A stretch of 64,000 nt of DNA, taken from positions 323,798 through 387,797 of the forward strand of contig NZ_JH379029.1 in assembly GCF_000235505.1 (NCBI RefSeq), written 5' to 3'. The position numbers and the translations under genes were made by a program. The stretch is from Hungatella hathewayi WAL-18680 (lineage in GTDB: Bacteria; Bacillota; Clostridia; Lachnospirales; Lachnospiraceae). Each line of letters starts with the position of its first letter. The first letter of the stretch is position 1. Positions 33,171 to 42,898 of this stretch are shown one piece after another. The notes under the pieces are model-generated. The model made no database searches, had not been told where the DNA came from, and saw only the letters and a list, made by a program, of their open reading frames with translations.

Positions 33171-34145
33171 CTACCATGCATATGCCTCAGGGGCTTCTCC
33201 CCCTGGTCCCGGGAATACTTCATCCAATGCCCGCAGCATATCATCGTCTAGCTTAATCTCCATAGCGCGGATCGATTTTTCCATCTGCTCCAGAGTTCTT
33301 GCCCCAATGATCGGAGATGTCACAATTGGATTGTGCAGAAGCCACGCAAGAGCCACATCCGCTTCCTCCAAACCTGCCTCCCCACAGATTTTCTTATACT
33401 GTGCCAGCTGCGGTCCGTACTTCTGCTCCAGTGCGGCATTATTCTTCTTGCGCAATGTCTCCGCGCCCTTGCCGCTCAGAAGACCACCCTCCAGCGGACT
33501 CCATGTCGTGACTCCAATCCCGTATTCCCGGCAGGCCGGAAGAAGCTCCAGTTCCGGCAGACGGCAGGCCAGATTGTATTTATCCTGCTCCACCGAAATC
33601 CCCATGAAATGTCTGGCCTTCGCCTCCCCCTGCGCTCTGGCTATCTCCCAGGCCGGGAAATTGCTGGCGCCGATGTAATCAATCATTCCTCTTTCGTACA
33701 AATTCTGGAACGCATCCCACTTCTCTTCCCAGCTCACTCTTCTGTCCACATGATGCATGTAATACACTTCCACATGGTCTGTCTGCAACCGTTTTAAGGA
33801 TGCCTCAAAATGCCGTCTCACTTTATAGATGGAGAGTCCTGGTACCGTGTTCGGCCCGTCGTTCTCATCATGCATATCCTCATGAACCTTGGTCGCCAAA
33901 ATTACCCGTTCTCGCCTTCCTCCGCCCTGGGCAAACCATCTGCCTATGATCCGTTCCGTAATTCCCTGGTCCCCCGTCAGGAATCCATAGTTGTTAGCTG
34001 TGTCAAAAAAATTGATTCCAGCCTCCAGCGCCGCATCCATAATCTGAAATGCTTCCTCTTCCGTCGTAGTGGAACCAAAATTCATTGTTCCCAGACAAAG
34101 AGAACTTACTCTCATGCCCGTCCTTCCCAGATACTTGTACTCCAT
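33171..34145 (-). CDS. Aldo/keto reductase
   Basis: NADPH-dependent (beta/alpha)8 reductase of about 324 residues. The catalytic tetrad is visible as Asp and Tyr in FFDTANNYG, Lys in ATKVHED and His in YYMHHVD; IIGARTLEQ near the C terminus binds cofactor. The start is ATG 34145 (MEYKYLGRTGMRVS), the usual family N terminus, with AAAGGGG upstream. Resembles the L-glyceraldehyde-3-phosphate reductase/YghZ group. Divergent from the GntR regulator, which likely controls it. Confidence 0.9.
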   Translation of the reverse strand: MEYKYLGRTGMRVSSLCLGTMNFGSTTTEEEAFQIMDAALEAGINFFDTANNYGFLTGDQGITERIIGRWFAQGGGRRERVILATKVHEDMHDENDGPNTVPGLSIYKVRRHFEASLKRLQTDHVEVYYMHHVDRRVSWEEKWDAFQNLYERGMIDYIGASNFPAWEIARAQGEAKARHFMGISVEQDKYNLACRLPELELLPACREYGIGVTTWSPLEGGLLSGKGAETLRKKNNAALEQKYGPQLAQYKKICGEAGLEEADVALAWLLHNPIVTSPIIGARTLEQMEKSIRAMEIKLDDDMLRALDEVFPGPGGEAPEAYAW

Positions 34146-34295
34146 GTAATACCCCTTTCTTTTTTCTGCATGCCGCCTTATCACTACGCTTCATATTGTT
34201 TTGCCATTTGACTGCTTCTTCCTGCCGCTCTGCCGCCCGTCTCTTTTCTTTTTTTGTTTTGTTCCTTTGTAATGACATAATTACTTTGTGGTATA

Positions 34296-34324
34296 AGAAT
34301 ACACTGATATCTCCTATTTGTCAA
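34296..34324 (-). promoter_or_regulatory. Promoter of aldo/keto reductase-deoC
   Basis: On the minus strand: perfect TTGACA (34319-34324), 17-base spacer, TATTCT (34296-34301). Strong housekeeping-type promoter. Confidence 0.7.
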
Positions 34325-34364
34325 TGATTTCACCGCTTATTTTCTTATTTTCTCTCATCTATCC

Positions 34365-34393
34365 TTGATTGCGTAATGTCACAATGTTATACT
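34365..34393 (+). promoter_or_regulatory. Promoter of the GntR regulator
   Basis: TTGATT (34365-34370), 17-base spacer, TATACT (34388-34393). About 35 bases upstream of the GTG start. Confidence 0.65.
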
Positions 34394-34428
34394 AAAGATA
34401 TTCCATACAATATTCAGGAGGTAACCTT

Positions 34429-35196
34429 GTGCTTTCCAACTACCAGTTAGATAAATCAACTCCAATTCCGCTGTACTATCAGCTGAAATCCATTATACTC
34501 ACCGAGATCAAAAACGGCAATTATCCCACGGACAGCATGATTCCCACAGAATATGAGATTAGCCAGCTTTTCGATATCAGCCGGACCACCATCCGCCAGG
34601 CTATCACCGAACTGGTGCAGGAGGGCTGGCTTTATCGCATCAAAAGCAAAGGAACCTTTGTAGCCCCGCCCAAGATCAACCAGGATTTTATCAAACGGCT
34701 GGAACCCTTTAACGAGCAAATTGCCCGTCTTGGTATGACCCCTTCCACGGAGGTTCTGGACTTCCGTGTGATTCCCGCGGACGCCAAGACAGCGAAAGCC
34801 CTTATGCTTGACTCGGGCAGCCAGGTCATCTGTCTGCAGCGCAGGCGTTTTGCGGACCAGGTCCCTCTGGTTCTCCTTGACACCTTCCTTCCCTATGACA
34901 AATGCGCATTCTTAATGGAGCATGACTTTTCAAAAGAATCCCTGTATCAAACACTGGAAGCACACCAGGCCAGTATGAAGATTCATTATGTAAAACGTAC
35001 CATCGAATCCATCGGTGCATCCAGCCAGGATGCACGTCAGCTGCATATCAAAACGGGCAGTCCTCTGCTGTTTTTTACCTCCATCGGATGTACTGAGGCC
35101 GGCATCCCCCTGGAATATTCCCTGGCACGCTACCGTGGCGATAAAAATAAATTTGATGTCATTATCGTAAACCAGACCCCGGAACACATTTCATAA
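34429..35196 (+). CDS. GntR-family regulator (HutC/UTRA type)
   Basis: A 255-residue repressor. N-terminal winged helix-turn-helix (PTEYEISQLFDISRTTIRQAITELVQEGWLYRIKSKGTFVA, about 38-78) and a C-terminal UTRA ligand domain that binds sugar phosphates in this subfamily. Begins with GTG at 34429 after GGAGGTAAC. Divergent from the aldo/keto reductase-deoC pair and upstream of, but convergent with, the alpha-galactosidase operon. Confidence 0.92.
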   Translation: MLSNYQLDKSTPIPLYYQLKSIILTEIKNGNYPTDSMIPTEYEISQLFDISRTTIRQAITELVQEGWLYRIKSKGTFVAPPKINQDFIKRLEPFNEQIARLGMTPSTEVLDFRVIPADAKTAKALMLDSGSQVICLQRRRFADQVPLVLLDTFLPYDKCAFLMEHDFSKESLYQTLEAHQASMKIHYVKRTIESIGASSQDARQLHIKTGSPLLFFTSIGCTEAGIPLEYSLARYRGDKNKFDVIIVNQTPEHIS

Positions 35197-35298
35197 AAGA
35201 CCGCCACATCACCAAAAGGTGCCGGGCTACGGACATCAGGATTTTACACACTAAACTCCAGTCACCAGGATTCAAAATCATCAACTGCACAATTCAAA

Positions 35299-35355
35299 AA
35301 AGCAGGGAACTCCAGGCGATACACATCTTTGCCCAGAACTCCCTGCTTTCTTTTT
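35299..35355. terminator. Bidirectional hairpin terminator
   Basis: AAAGCAGGGA (35299-35308) pairs with TCCCTGCTTT (35340-35349), A-run before and CTTTTT after. Same stem and right arm (CAGAACTCCCTGCTTTCTT) as the hairpin near 15.24 kb. Ends the GntR transcript and, in reverse, the alpha-galactosidase one. Confidence 0.75.
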
Positions 35356-35411
35356 ACAAATCCATCTTCTATCTAAAACCGTATCCACTCGTCATAGATA
35401 TAATTTTCCTC

Positions 35412-35495
35412 TTTTAATCCATCCAACCATGCCTACTTCAACTTGTCCGGCGATTTCACCCGCTCCGGGCTGGAGCAAGAATTCCAGATTTATGC
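35412..35495 (+). pseudogene. Internal galM fragment
   Basis: 84 bases identical at 82 positions to galM 2003-2086, coding NPSNHAYFNLSGDFTRSGLE. After 35495 the reading continues QHYIAFDTED, galM-like but different from the intact gene, so the source was a paralogue. No start codon or flanking galM sequence remains. Confidence 0.85.
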
Positions 35496-35527
35496 ACAGC
35501 ACTATATTGCGTTTGACACTGAAGACG

Positions 35528-37642
35528 TTAAATGGCTTTCAGACAAAACATCTGGCATCCATAATCTCCGATGAGTTCAGTCTCCAGCCCCACCTTCATA
35601 CAGTATGCTCCACTCCTCTCCAGACAGATTCCCTCGGATTCAATCCGATAAATCACATCCGGATTTAACCCCTGCAGTTTTATCTGGAAAAACCTTCGCC
35701 CGTAATGTCCCCTGTCTGAAAACACGAAAACGACACTTTGCAGCTCATCACGTGATTCCCCGGACGTTACATACTGCACTGCCTGAAGCTGGCCCTCTCT
35801 CATGGAAGCAATGCGGTACAGTTCTCCATTCTGGATAATGCCCCGCACTTTTTTGTATTCCTCCACATAAAATTTTACCTCCTCAAGCTGCTCCTGCGGC
35901 ATCGCGTTGATATTCATTCCGATTCCCAGCACTCCACACATGGCAGCATAGCAGTTAAACTTTAGCGGCACCTTTGTCCTGTGATTCATCCCTAAGTCAT
36001 CTGTGACCCAGGCCCGCATATACCGTACCGGGTACATCAGGCTGTAACTTTCCTGTATGTACAGCCGGTCAAGAGCATCCGTATTGTCACTGGTCCAGTA
36101 CTCATCGAAATACCGCATGACGCCGTAATCCACCCGTCCGCCGCCGGAAGCGCATGCCTCAAACTCCACATCCGGGTGCCGCTGTCTCAATTCTCCGGCC
36201 AGCGAGTAGAAGCCCTGTGCGTATTGATACCAGAAATCCCTCTTTGGTGTCTCTTTGTTTTTCCAATTCCCAGTCTCCGCCAGATACCGGTTCATATCCC
36301 ATTTGATATATTCAATATGATTTTCCGTCAAAAGACCGTCCAATTGCTCAACCAGATAAGCCACAACCTCCGGATTCGTCATATCCAGCACATACTGGTT
36401 CCGCCACATCAGGATTTCCCTGTTCTCATAATGCAGCGCCCAATCCGGATGATTCCGATACAGCTGGCTATGTGGACTTACCATCTCCGGTTCCACCCAG
36501 ATTCCAAACTTCATTCCCATATCATTGACATGTCCAATCAGCTCTCCCAGTCCACGGGGAAATTTCTCCGTATCGGGATACCAGTCCCCCAGTCCGTACT
36601 TATCGCAGGTCCGTCCCTGAAACCAGCCGTCATCCATGACAAACAGCTCTACCCCCAGCGCCGCCGCTTTCTCCGCCAGCTTCAGCTGTTCTTCCATAGA
36701 CACGTCAAATTCTGTCACACACCAGGAATTATAAAGCACCGGCAGTACCTTACCTGCACGCTCCTCCGGCATCAGGTATCTCTTTGCAAAGCCGGACATG
36801 GTCCGGGACATTTCCCCAAACCCATGGCTGCTGTATCCTGCATACACAGAGGGAGTTACAAAACGCTCTCCTTTTCCCAGCTCCCACTCAAAATCCATGT
36901 CCTGAATCCCGGCCAGAATATTGACATAATCACAGGAAACTGCTTCCAAAGATATCTTGAAATTACCGGAATAGGCCAACGCCCCATAATACACGTCCCC
37001 ATGTTCCTCATCCGCATCCCTGTGTACAATAAAACACGGATTAGCCTCATGGGCCGTCAAACCAAACCGGCTCTCATAAACTTTTTTTCCGGCTGTCAGC
37101 GAATCCTGGGCATACTGGAACTCTCCGCCCCAGAATCCGGTAAAATTGATGCTTTGGTATCCGGTACCCGGCACCCCGAACTCTCCTGAATAAAAGCTTC
37201 GAAGCATCACCGGCTCCTCGCCCAGATTCCTGGCCTCCCGCCATTTCTCCACAATATTTTCCTTTTCATACACCCGGTAATGTAACACCACCTCAAACGG
37301 ATATCCCACATCCCGCAAACGGATGCTCAGCACATTTCCATCTATCTCATATCCATCCACCCGGTAACGGAAGTCCCCGGTGCCATCCTTATATTGAAGT
37401 TTCACAGATGGCTCCTTAAAATGAAAACTCCCGTAGGAAGAGCACTCCTCCATCACATGATGGCTCTCACTGCAGTTGTGATACCCCGGTTTGGCCGCCG
37501 CGTCTTCAAAATCCTCCACCCGCTCCAGCCTGCTGCCCCAGTAAGCATTTCCGAGCAGCCCGCTTTTATCCACATATATGACATAGGACATCCGCTCCGT
37601 ATTCAGCATGAATATCCGTTCCTGATACACTGAAATCGACAT
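35528..37642 (-). CDS. Alpha-galactosidase, GH36
   Basis: A 704-residue retaining alpha-galactosidase of family GH36. The nucleophile Asp449 is in YIKWDMNRYL and the acid/base Asp519 in YWTSDNTDALDR; VMDDGWFQGR and CASGGGRVDYG are characteristic. No signal peptide, so it cleaves melibiose or raffinose-type sugars after uptake. It lies at the end of the ABC transporter operon, 23 bases after a permease gene. The upstream SD is modest (AGGATAAGAAG); a start 11 codons later is possible. The galM remnant abuts its 3' end. Confidence 0.95.
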   Translation of the reverse strand: MSISVYQERIFMLNTERMSYVIYVDKSGLLGNAYWGSRLERVEDFEDAAAKPGYHNCSESHHVMEECSSYGSFHFKEPSVKLQYKDGTGDFRYRVDGYEIDGNVLSIRLRDVGYPFEVVLHYRVYEKENIVEKWREARNLGEEPVMLRSFYSGEFGVPGTGYQSINFTGFWGGEFQYAQDSLTAGKKVYESRFGLTAHEANPCFIVHRDADEEHGDVYYGALAYSGNFKISLEAVSCDYVNILAGIQDMDFEWELGKGERFVTPSVYAGYSSHGFGEMSRTMSGFAKRYLMPEERAGKVLPVLYNSWCVTEFDVSMEEQLKLAEKAAALGVELFVMDDGWFQGRTCDKYGLGDWYPDTEKFPRGLGELIGHVNDMGMKFGIWVEPEMVSPHSQLYRNHPDWALHYENREILMWRNQYVLDMTNPEVVAYLVEQLDGLLTENHIEYIKWDMNRYLAETGNWKNKETPKRDFWYQYAQGFYSLAGELRQRHPDVEFEACASGGGRVDYGVMRYFDEYWTSDNTDALDRLYIQESYSLMYPVRYMRAWVTDDLGMNHRTKVPLKFNCYAAMCGVLGIGMNINAMPQEQLEEVKFYVEEYKKVRGIIQNGELYRIASMREGQLQAVQYVTSGESRDELQSVVFVFSDRGHYGRRFFQIKLQGLNPDVIYRIESEGICLERSGAYCMKVGLETELIGDYGCQMFCLKAI

Positions 37643-37664
37643 AATCTTCTTATCCTGCCCTTTC

Positions 37665-38489
37665 CTAGCCTTTCACGGCTCCCGCCGTCATCCCTGCAAT
37701 CAGATATTTCTGTGCAAAGATATACAGTATCACAATCGGCGCTATATTGATTAACATCACCGCGCACACCAAATTCCACGAGCTGACAAACTGGCTGAAA
37801 TAATTGTACATCAGCATAATCATTCCCCACTTTTTTGATGAATTCAAAAAATACAGCGGCACAATAAAATCATTCCAGCAGTTCAGCATATTGATAATCA
37901 CCGCCGTCATGGTAACCGGCTTTAACAGCGGGAAAATGATATTGAAAAACAGCCGTATCCCCCGGCACCCATCTATCATTGCCGCCTCATCCAGATTTCT
38001 GGGTATACTTCCGATGAATCCGTAGTAGATAAACACAGTAAACGGAATGTACTGCGCCGTGTACAATAGGATAGCGCCGGTATAAGTATTAATGATATGA
38101 AGCCCCTGAAGCACCTTCACCGTAGCAATATAGTTGATCGGCGCCACCAGACCGAGAAGCATGACGATGTAGATGACCCGGTTGCTCCTGCTGCGGTTAC
38201 GCACCAGCACATAGGCCGCCAGCGAGGACATCAACAGCGTCAATACCGTGGAACTGACACATATCAGCACGCTGTTGCCAAACGAGCGCACCATCTTCGG
38301 GTCCTCCAGCACCACCCTGAAATTTTCAAAATGATATTCCGTTGGAAGTTTCAAACTCATAACCGCAGACTCGGTTACATTTTTCACTGAATTCAAAACA
38401 ATCATGACTAACGGAATAATAATAACAAGACTCAATATCCAGAGCAGAACCGCTATCACAATATTAAGAGTTTTCTTTTTCCGCTTCAT
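37665..38489 (-). CDS. Sugar ABC transporter permease (MalG-type)
   Basis: CUT1 permease of about 274 residues with six predicted helices and EAA loop DEAAMIDGCRGIRLFFNIIFPLL. Start ATG 38489 (MKRKKKTLN) has AGGAGG upstream and lies one base after the stop of the partner permease. Likely imports alpha-galactosides. Confidence 0.92.
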   Translation of the reverse strand: MKRKKKTLNIVIAVLLWILSLVIIIPLVMIVLNSVKNVTESAVMSLKLPTEYHFENFRVVLEDPKMVRSFGNSVLICVSSTVLTLLMSSLAAYVLVRNRSRSNRVIYIVMLLGLVAPINYIATVKVLQGLHIINTYTGAILLYTAQYIPFTVFIYYGFIGSIPRNLDEAAMIDGCRGIRLFFNIIFPLLKPVTMTAVIINMLNCWNDFIVPLYFLNSSKKWGMIMLMYNYFSQFVSSWNLVCAVMLINIAPIVILYIFAQKYLIAGMTAGAVKG

Positions 38490-38490
38490 C

Positions 38491-39363
38491 CTACTCCACC
38501 TCCTCACGGCTGGTATAGAACCAGATAACCGCAATTGATATCACCGACAGCACCAGAAACATAACCGTGTTGAGCGCCGTGCCATATCCATAATCCCCCA
38601 TGGAGAACTGGTTGAAAATAGTAATGTTGACCACCTCCGAGGACCTTCCCGGCCCGCCATTGGTCAGGGCGAAGATGACATCAAATACCTTCAGCCCGGA
38701 AATGACGTTGAGCAGCATATTAATCGTGATAGATGGAACAATAAACGGAATCGTGATATTTAGGAATTTCTGCCAGCCGTTTGCCCCGTCCATCTCGCAG
38801 GCCTCATACATATCCTGTGGAACCAGCTGCAGTCCGGCCAGGAAAATCACCATATTAAATCCCGCCGCCTTCCATACCTCAATCGCCACACAGGACCACA
38901 TGACAATATCCGGCTCAATAAGCCAGCCGTGAGTCAGACCGGACAGCCCTATCATGCGCAGTCCCTCATTTAAAATCCCGGTATCCGGATGGAATACCTG
39001 CTGAAATACAAGACCTACAATTAAGTTGGATAATATCATAGGCAGGAAAAACAACGTCCGCAGCAGATTCCGGCTTCGAATCTCCCTGTTTAAGGCCAGC
39101 GCCAGCATAAGCCCCACTGCCCCCTTCAAAATGGAGGTCAGCACCGCGTAAAATCCAGTATTCTGAAACACCTTCCACATGGATGAGTCCGAAAAGATAT
39201 TCCTGTAATTGTCCAGGCCGATAAAACGGATATCGTCACTCATCACATTCCAGTTTGTAAAGGAATAGAACAATCCCAGAATGCTCGGCAGAAGAAACAG
39301 TACAAAGAAAACCAGAAACGCCGGAAGGATATATATTTTTTTATACGCTTTATTTAAATCCAT
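38491..39363 (-). CDS. Sugar ABC transporter permease (MalF-type)
   Basis: CUT1 permease of about 290 residues. EAA loop YEACEMDGANGWQKFLNITIP. The start MDLNKAY (39363) has AGGGGGTAAG upstream and is preferred over an earlier Met. No ATPase gene in the operon; a shared MsmX-type ATPase is assumed. Confidence 0.92.
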   Translation of the reverse strand: MDLNKAYKKIYILPAFLVFFVLFLLPSILGLFYSFTNWNVMSDDIRFIGLDNYRNIFSDSSMWKVFQNTGFYAVLTSILKGAVGLMLALALNREIRSRNLLRTLFFLPMILSNLIVGLVFQQVFHPDTGILNEGLRMIGLSGLTHGWLIEPDIVMWSCVAIEVWKAAGFNMVIFLAGLQLVPQDMYEACEMDGANGWQKFLNITIPFIVPSITINMLLNVISGLKVFDVIFALTNGGPGRSSEVVNITIFNQFSMGDYGYGTALNTVMFLVLSVISIAVIWFYTSREEVE

Positions 39364-39445
39364 GTTTCTTACCCCCTGTGTAGTCATAAGTTCCGGTTGC
39401 GAAAGTTCCCAAGACGGAACAGACTATCGCATTCCCGTATAAAAT

Positions 39446-39473
39446 GAGGTGCCGGGTTATTCTCCGGCACCTC
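39446..39473 (-). terminator. Intra-operon hairpin after the binding-protein gene
   Basis: GAGGTGCCGG (39446-39455) pairs perfectly with CCGGCACCTC (39464-39473); the minus strand continues ATTTTAT. Partial terminator between the binding-protein gene and the permeases. Confidence 0.7.
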
Positions 39474-39494
39474 GTATCTGACACTCACCGGCGC

Positions 39495-40859
39495 TTACTG
39501 ACCAGTTGCGGCAAACATTTTCTGTCTGTCATTATCAATGGATTCCAGCACCTGCTTTGCACTCTTCTGACCCAGCAGCATTTCCTGGATATACTTGCCC
39601 ACAGCCGTATTATCCCAGTACAGGACTCCATACTCCATCTCCATGCCTTCTCCCTCAGAATTCTTTAAGATGGATTCGCCTGCCGCAGTTGCTTTCCCAG
39701 GCACGTCTACAAAGGACGGGTTGGACTGTAAGTCGGCTCTGCCTTCATAAAACATCTTCAGGTTATCTTCCCTTGTCAGGAAGTTGAAAAACTCTTTTAC
39801 GTATTCCAGATTCGGAGAATCCTTGTAGGCCACTCTCATGTTGCCTCCGGCTGAATGGGAATACATGTTGTTGCCAGCCAGCGGAATCGGGAACATTTCC
39901 CAGGTCTCGGCCGTGCTGTCCGCATATTTGTCTTTCACCTCGTTCTGGTAGGACTGGTACCCGAGATAGCCGGCTGCCTGATTGGTTCCCAGCGCCTCAT
40001 AAGCCGCATCCCAGGTGTTGGCTAAACTGTTCTGTCCCAGATATCCCTTGTCATAGATGGTCTTGAATTCATCAAGGAACTGCTCAAATTCCGGCACGTC
40101 CACAAACTTCATTTCATTTTTGTTCAGTTTGTCATACAGACCTTCATGCTGTTTTGCCGCGTAAGGACCATAGCTGGAAAGCCAGATGGCCCAATGCCAG
40201 GCCTCTTTCCCGCTCTCATATACTGGCGTGATACCCTTGGCTAAAAGCGCGTCACCGTTTGAGCAGAATTCTTCAAAGGTCTCCGGAACCTTAAGTCCGT
40301 TCTCCTCATACAAATCCTTGTTGTAGAGAATGCCCCAGCCATCCACGTTCCAGGTCATCAGCCCCATAATCTTACCGTCAATGGTCGTTCCCTGCTTTGC
40401 ATACTCCGCATATCGGGATACCCACTCTTCATTCGAAAGGTCTGCAAAATATTTCTCCGGCATAAATTTCTGTGCTCCCACGCCACCGGATACCATAAAT
40501 ATGTCCGGGACCTCGCCGGTGCCCAGCTTTGTCTTTAACACGTTGACATACTGGTCATCCGGAATCACCTGCATATCAATCTTGATACCGGTCTCTTCCT
40601 CGAATTTCTTATTTAATTCATCGTCCACATTGGAGCCCTTATTCACCCAGTTCTGTGATACCACATAGGTCAGTGTCACATCCTTCTTTTTGGCAGCCTC
40701 CGTCTCTTCCGGTTTGGCTGCTGTGGTGCCGGCCGTCGTGGCTGCCGTCTCCTTTGGCGCCTCTGTAGATGATGTCTCACTACCGGAGCAGCCTGTCAGC
40801 CCCGCTATCATCGCTGCCGTCAGTGCAATCCCCAAACGTTTCTTCCATATCTTTCTCAT
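39495..40859 (-). CDS. Extracellular sugar-binding lipoprotein
   Basis: About 454-residue SBP family 1 protein. Signal peptide with lipobox GLTGCS; Thr/Ala/Glu-rich linker; GILYNKDLYEENGLKVPETFEEF is the family segment. Start ATG 40859 (MRKIWKK) is preceded by GGAGAGGG. It should bind raffinose- or melibiose-like sugars for the permeases and the GH36 enzyme. Confidence 0.92.
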   Translation of the reverse strand: MRKIWKKRLGIALTAAMIAGLTGCSGSETSSTEAPKETAATTAGTTAAKPEETEAAKKKDVTLTYVVSQNWVNKGSNVDDELNKKFEEETGIKIDMQVIPDDQYVNVLKTKLGTGEVPDIFMVSGGVGAQKFMPEKYFADLSNEEWVSRYAEYAKQGTTIDGKIMGLMTWNVDGWGILYNKDLYEENGLKVPETFEEFCSNGDALLAKGITPVYESGKEAWHWAIWLSSYGPYAAKQHEGLYDKLNKNEMKFVDVPEFEQFLDEFKTIYDKGYLGQNSLANTWDAAYEALGTNQAAGYLGYQSYQNEVKDKYADSTAETWEMFPIPLAGNNMYSHSAGGNMRVAYKDSPNLEYVKEFFNFLTREDNLKMFYEGRADLQSNPSFVDVPGKATAAGESILKNSEGEGMEMEYGVLYWDNTAVGKYIQEMLLGQKSAKQVLESIDNDRQKMFAATGQ

Positions 40860-41083
40860 ATTACCGCCCTCTCCTTTCGTGCTTTGCCGCACCCTTTACT
40901 GATGACTCAATCATACCGGATTTTCCCTGTAAACGGAATACAGGAAACTGGACAGTTTTGTTGGATAAAAATGAACACCTGCCAAAACTTCCCGGTCAGG
41001 ATTCTCTATTGACATTCCCGGATATATTGGATAGTCTTACTATAAGATATTACCAGAGATGGAAGAGGGAGGGGAGTCCTGTC

Positions 41084-42898
41084 ATGAATTCTGTCATGAA
41101 ATTTTTTCGCACCATACGGGGCCGGCTGTTTATATATTATTCCAGTATCGTCATCCTTCTGACGGTTCTGTTTGTCTCCCTGTTCTATTCCTATACCTCG
41201 AAGACCCTGGAGCAGCAGGCCTCCGATGCACTTTTACAGCTGACCATCAACACCAACCAGGCTTTTGACGCAAAATTTCAGGATATGAACCAGCTTGCCA
41301 ACCGGGTCATCTCCTCCCAGATCGTGAAGGACATCTTCTATGACAGGGATACCTCCGAATCCCAGATGCTGGAAAACCGCTGGAAATTGTTCCAGCAGTT
41401 ATTCGCCCTATCCGGGAGCGTCCTCGACTACCAGATTAATCTCATCTGCACAGACGGACATTTTGCAGAGTATGGACAATCCTTCGATATCAGGGAGCAG
41501 AATCCGGACTTCATCAGGGAACTTCCCTGGGTACGGGAATGTCTGGAAAAGGAAGGACGTTTCACCCTCTCCTCCCCCCGCGTCAGTGAGTGGCGCACCT
41601 CCGGCGCGCCTGTAATCTCCTTAAACCGGGCCTTCTATGATGTTTTCGGCGCTGAGTATACCAGCATTGTTGAGATACAGGAAAAATACCGCACCTTTGC
41701 CCAGTTCGTGGAATCCAACATCTCGATTCCATCCCAGGGAGAAAGTGCGTTTGCCTTCGTCTATGATAAAAGTGGCAGTCAGATTTACCCGTACACAGAT
41801 GGCGCCGCCGATGCACTGGGTCTTAAATTCTATCGGCAGATTGCCGAAACCGGGGAACCTTACGGAACTTTAAGCGATAAAAAAGCCCGGACGGCACGCA
41901 TCGTCGCCTACTCCGTCTCCGACTACTCCGGTTATACCGTCATCGCCGGGAAATCCCGGACAGAGCTTCTGGCTCCTCTCAGAAGCTTTCGAAACAATTT
42001 ATTGCTGCTGGGCTTCCTGGTGCTGCTGGTGACACTGCTTATCACTTATATCATCGCCTCCCAGCTCACCGTGCCGATCCACAACATCCAGGAAAGTATC
42101 AATCGGCTGAATCTTGGAGACCTGTCCCCTGAAGATGCCGCCCGCGGGACGAACACCACCTATGAACTGGACCAGTTAAATGATGCCTATGCCAGCATGG
42201 TGAACCGTCTGCAAACCTCGCTGGAGCAGACGGTAACTGCCAAATCACAAGAGATTCAGGCCCGGATGCTGGCGCTTCAAGCCCAGATGAATCCGCATTT
42301 TCTCTACAATACCCTGACCACCATCAGCATTAAGGCGGAAAATCATGGGGATATGGACATTGTGGACATGTGCGACAACCTGTCCTCCATGCTGCGTTAC
42401 ATTGCCAAAGAAGGTTCCGCATCTGTCACCATTGCCGTGGAGTTAGACTATTTGGAGAAATATCTGCGGTTGATGAAGAACCGTTACCCGGCTCAGTTTA
42501 CGGTCACCACGGAAATTCCCGAAGAATTAACCCGTGTCCAGGTGCCAAAACTGATTCTTCAGCCCATCATCGAAAACTGTTTCAAATATGCCTTCAACAA
42601 ACGGGCTCCCTGGCTGATTGAGATCAAAGGCCAAATGCATGATGGCCTCTGGAGTATATCCGTGACTGACAATGGCGTCGGCTTTGACCAGGAGGTTCTT
42701 GCATTCCTCCAGGAAAACATGGCTTCCGACACATTCCACTTTGCCTCCGACAACATGGAAAAAACCGGACTTCTCAATATCTATTACCGTTTGAAACTGC
42801 GCTATGGAGAGGACGCCATATTCCAAATCTTAAACCTGGACGGAGAGGGTTCCACCGTGACAATTGGAGGAAAGGAGCTTACCTATGAAGAGTTTTAG
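41084..42898 (+). CDS. Sensor histidine kinase (YesM/LytS type)
   Basis: A 604-residue membrane kinase: helices at about 15-37 and 305-327, extracellular sensor domain between them, HAMP, phosphoacceptor His405 in QMNPHFLYNT and an ATPase domain with DNGVGF. The start ATG 41084 (MNSVMKFF) follows GGGAGGGGAG; open sequence extends upstream in frame but overlaps the divergent binding-protein gene and lacks kinase features. Divergent from the alpha-galactoside transporter. Confidence 0.92.
   Translation: MNSVMKFFRTIRGRLFIYYSSIVILLTVLFVSLFYSYTSKTLEQQASDALLQLTINTNQAFDAKFQDMNQLANRVISSQIVKDIFYDRDTSESQMLENRWKLFQQLFALSGSVLDYQINLICTDGHFAEYGQSFDIREQNPDFIRELPWVRECLEKEGRFTLSSPRVSEWRTSGAPVISLNRAFYDVFGAEYTSIVEIQEKYRTFAQFVESNISIPSQGESAFAFVYDKSGSQIYPYTDGAADALGLKFYRQIAETGEPYGTLSDKKARTARIVAYSVSDYSGYTVIAGKSRTELLAPLRSFRNNLLLLGFLVLLVTLLITYIIASQLTVPIHNIQESINRLNLGDLSPEDAARGTNTTYELDQLNDAYASMVNRLQTSLEQTVTAKSQEIQARMLALQAQMNPHFLYNTLTTISIKAENHGDMDIVDMCDNLSSMLRYIAKEGSASVTIAVELDYLEKYLRLMKNRYPAQFTVTTEIPEELTRVQVPKLILQPIIENCFKYAFNKRAPWLIEIKGQMHDGLWSISVTDNGVGFDQEVLAFLQENMASDTFHFASDNMEKTGLLNIYYRLKLRYGEDAIFQILNLDGEGSTVTIGGKELTYEEF

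Larger units (their letters stand above)
35197..35527. other. Intergenic stretch with hairpin and galM fragment
   Basis: A 331-base gap between convergent genes. It holds the hairpin at 35299 and the galM-like fragment at 35412-35495; nothing else is recognised in it. Confidence 0.6.

Noticed and set aside
40769-41083. N-terminal extension of the sensor kinase
   Set aside because: In frame but overlaps the start of the divergent binding-protein gene and has no domain; a strong SD precedes the ATG at 41084.
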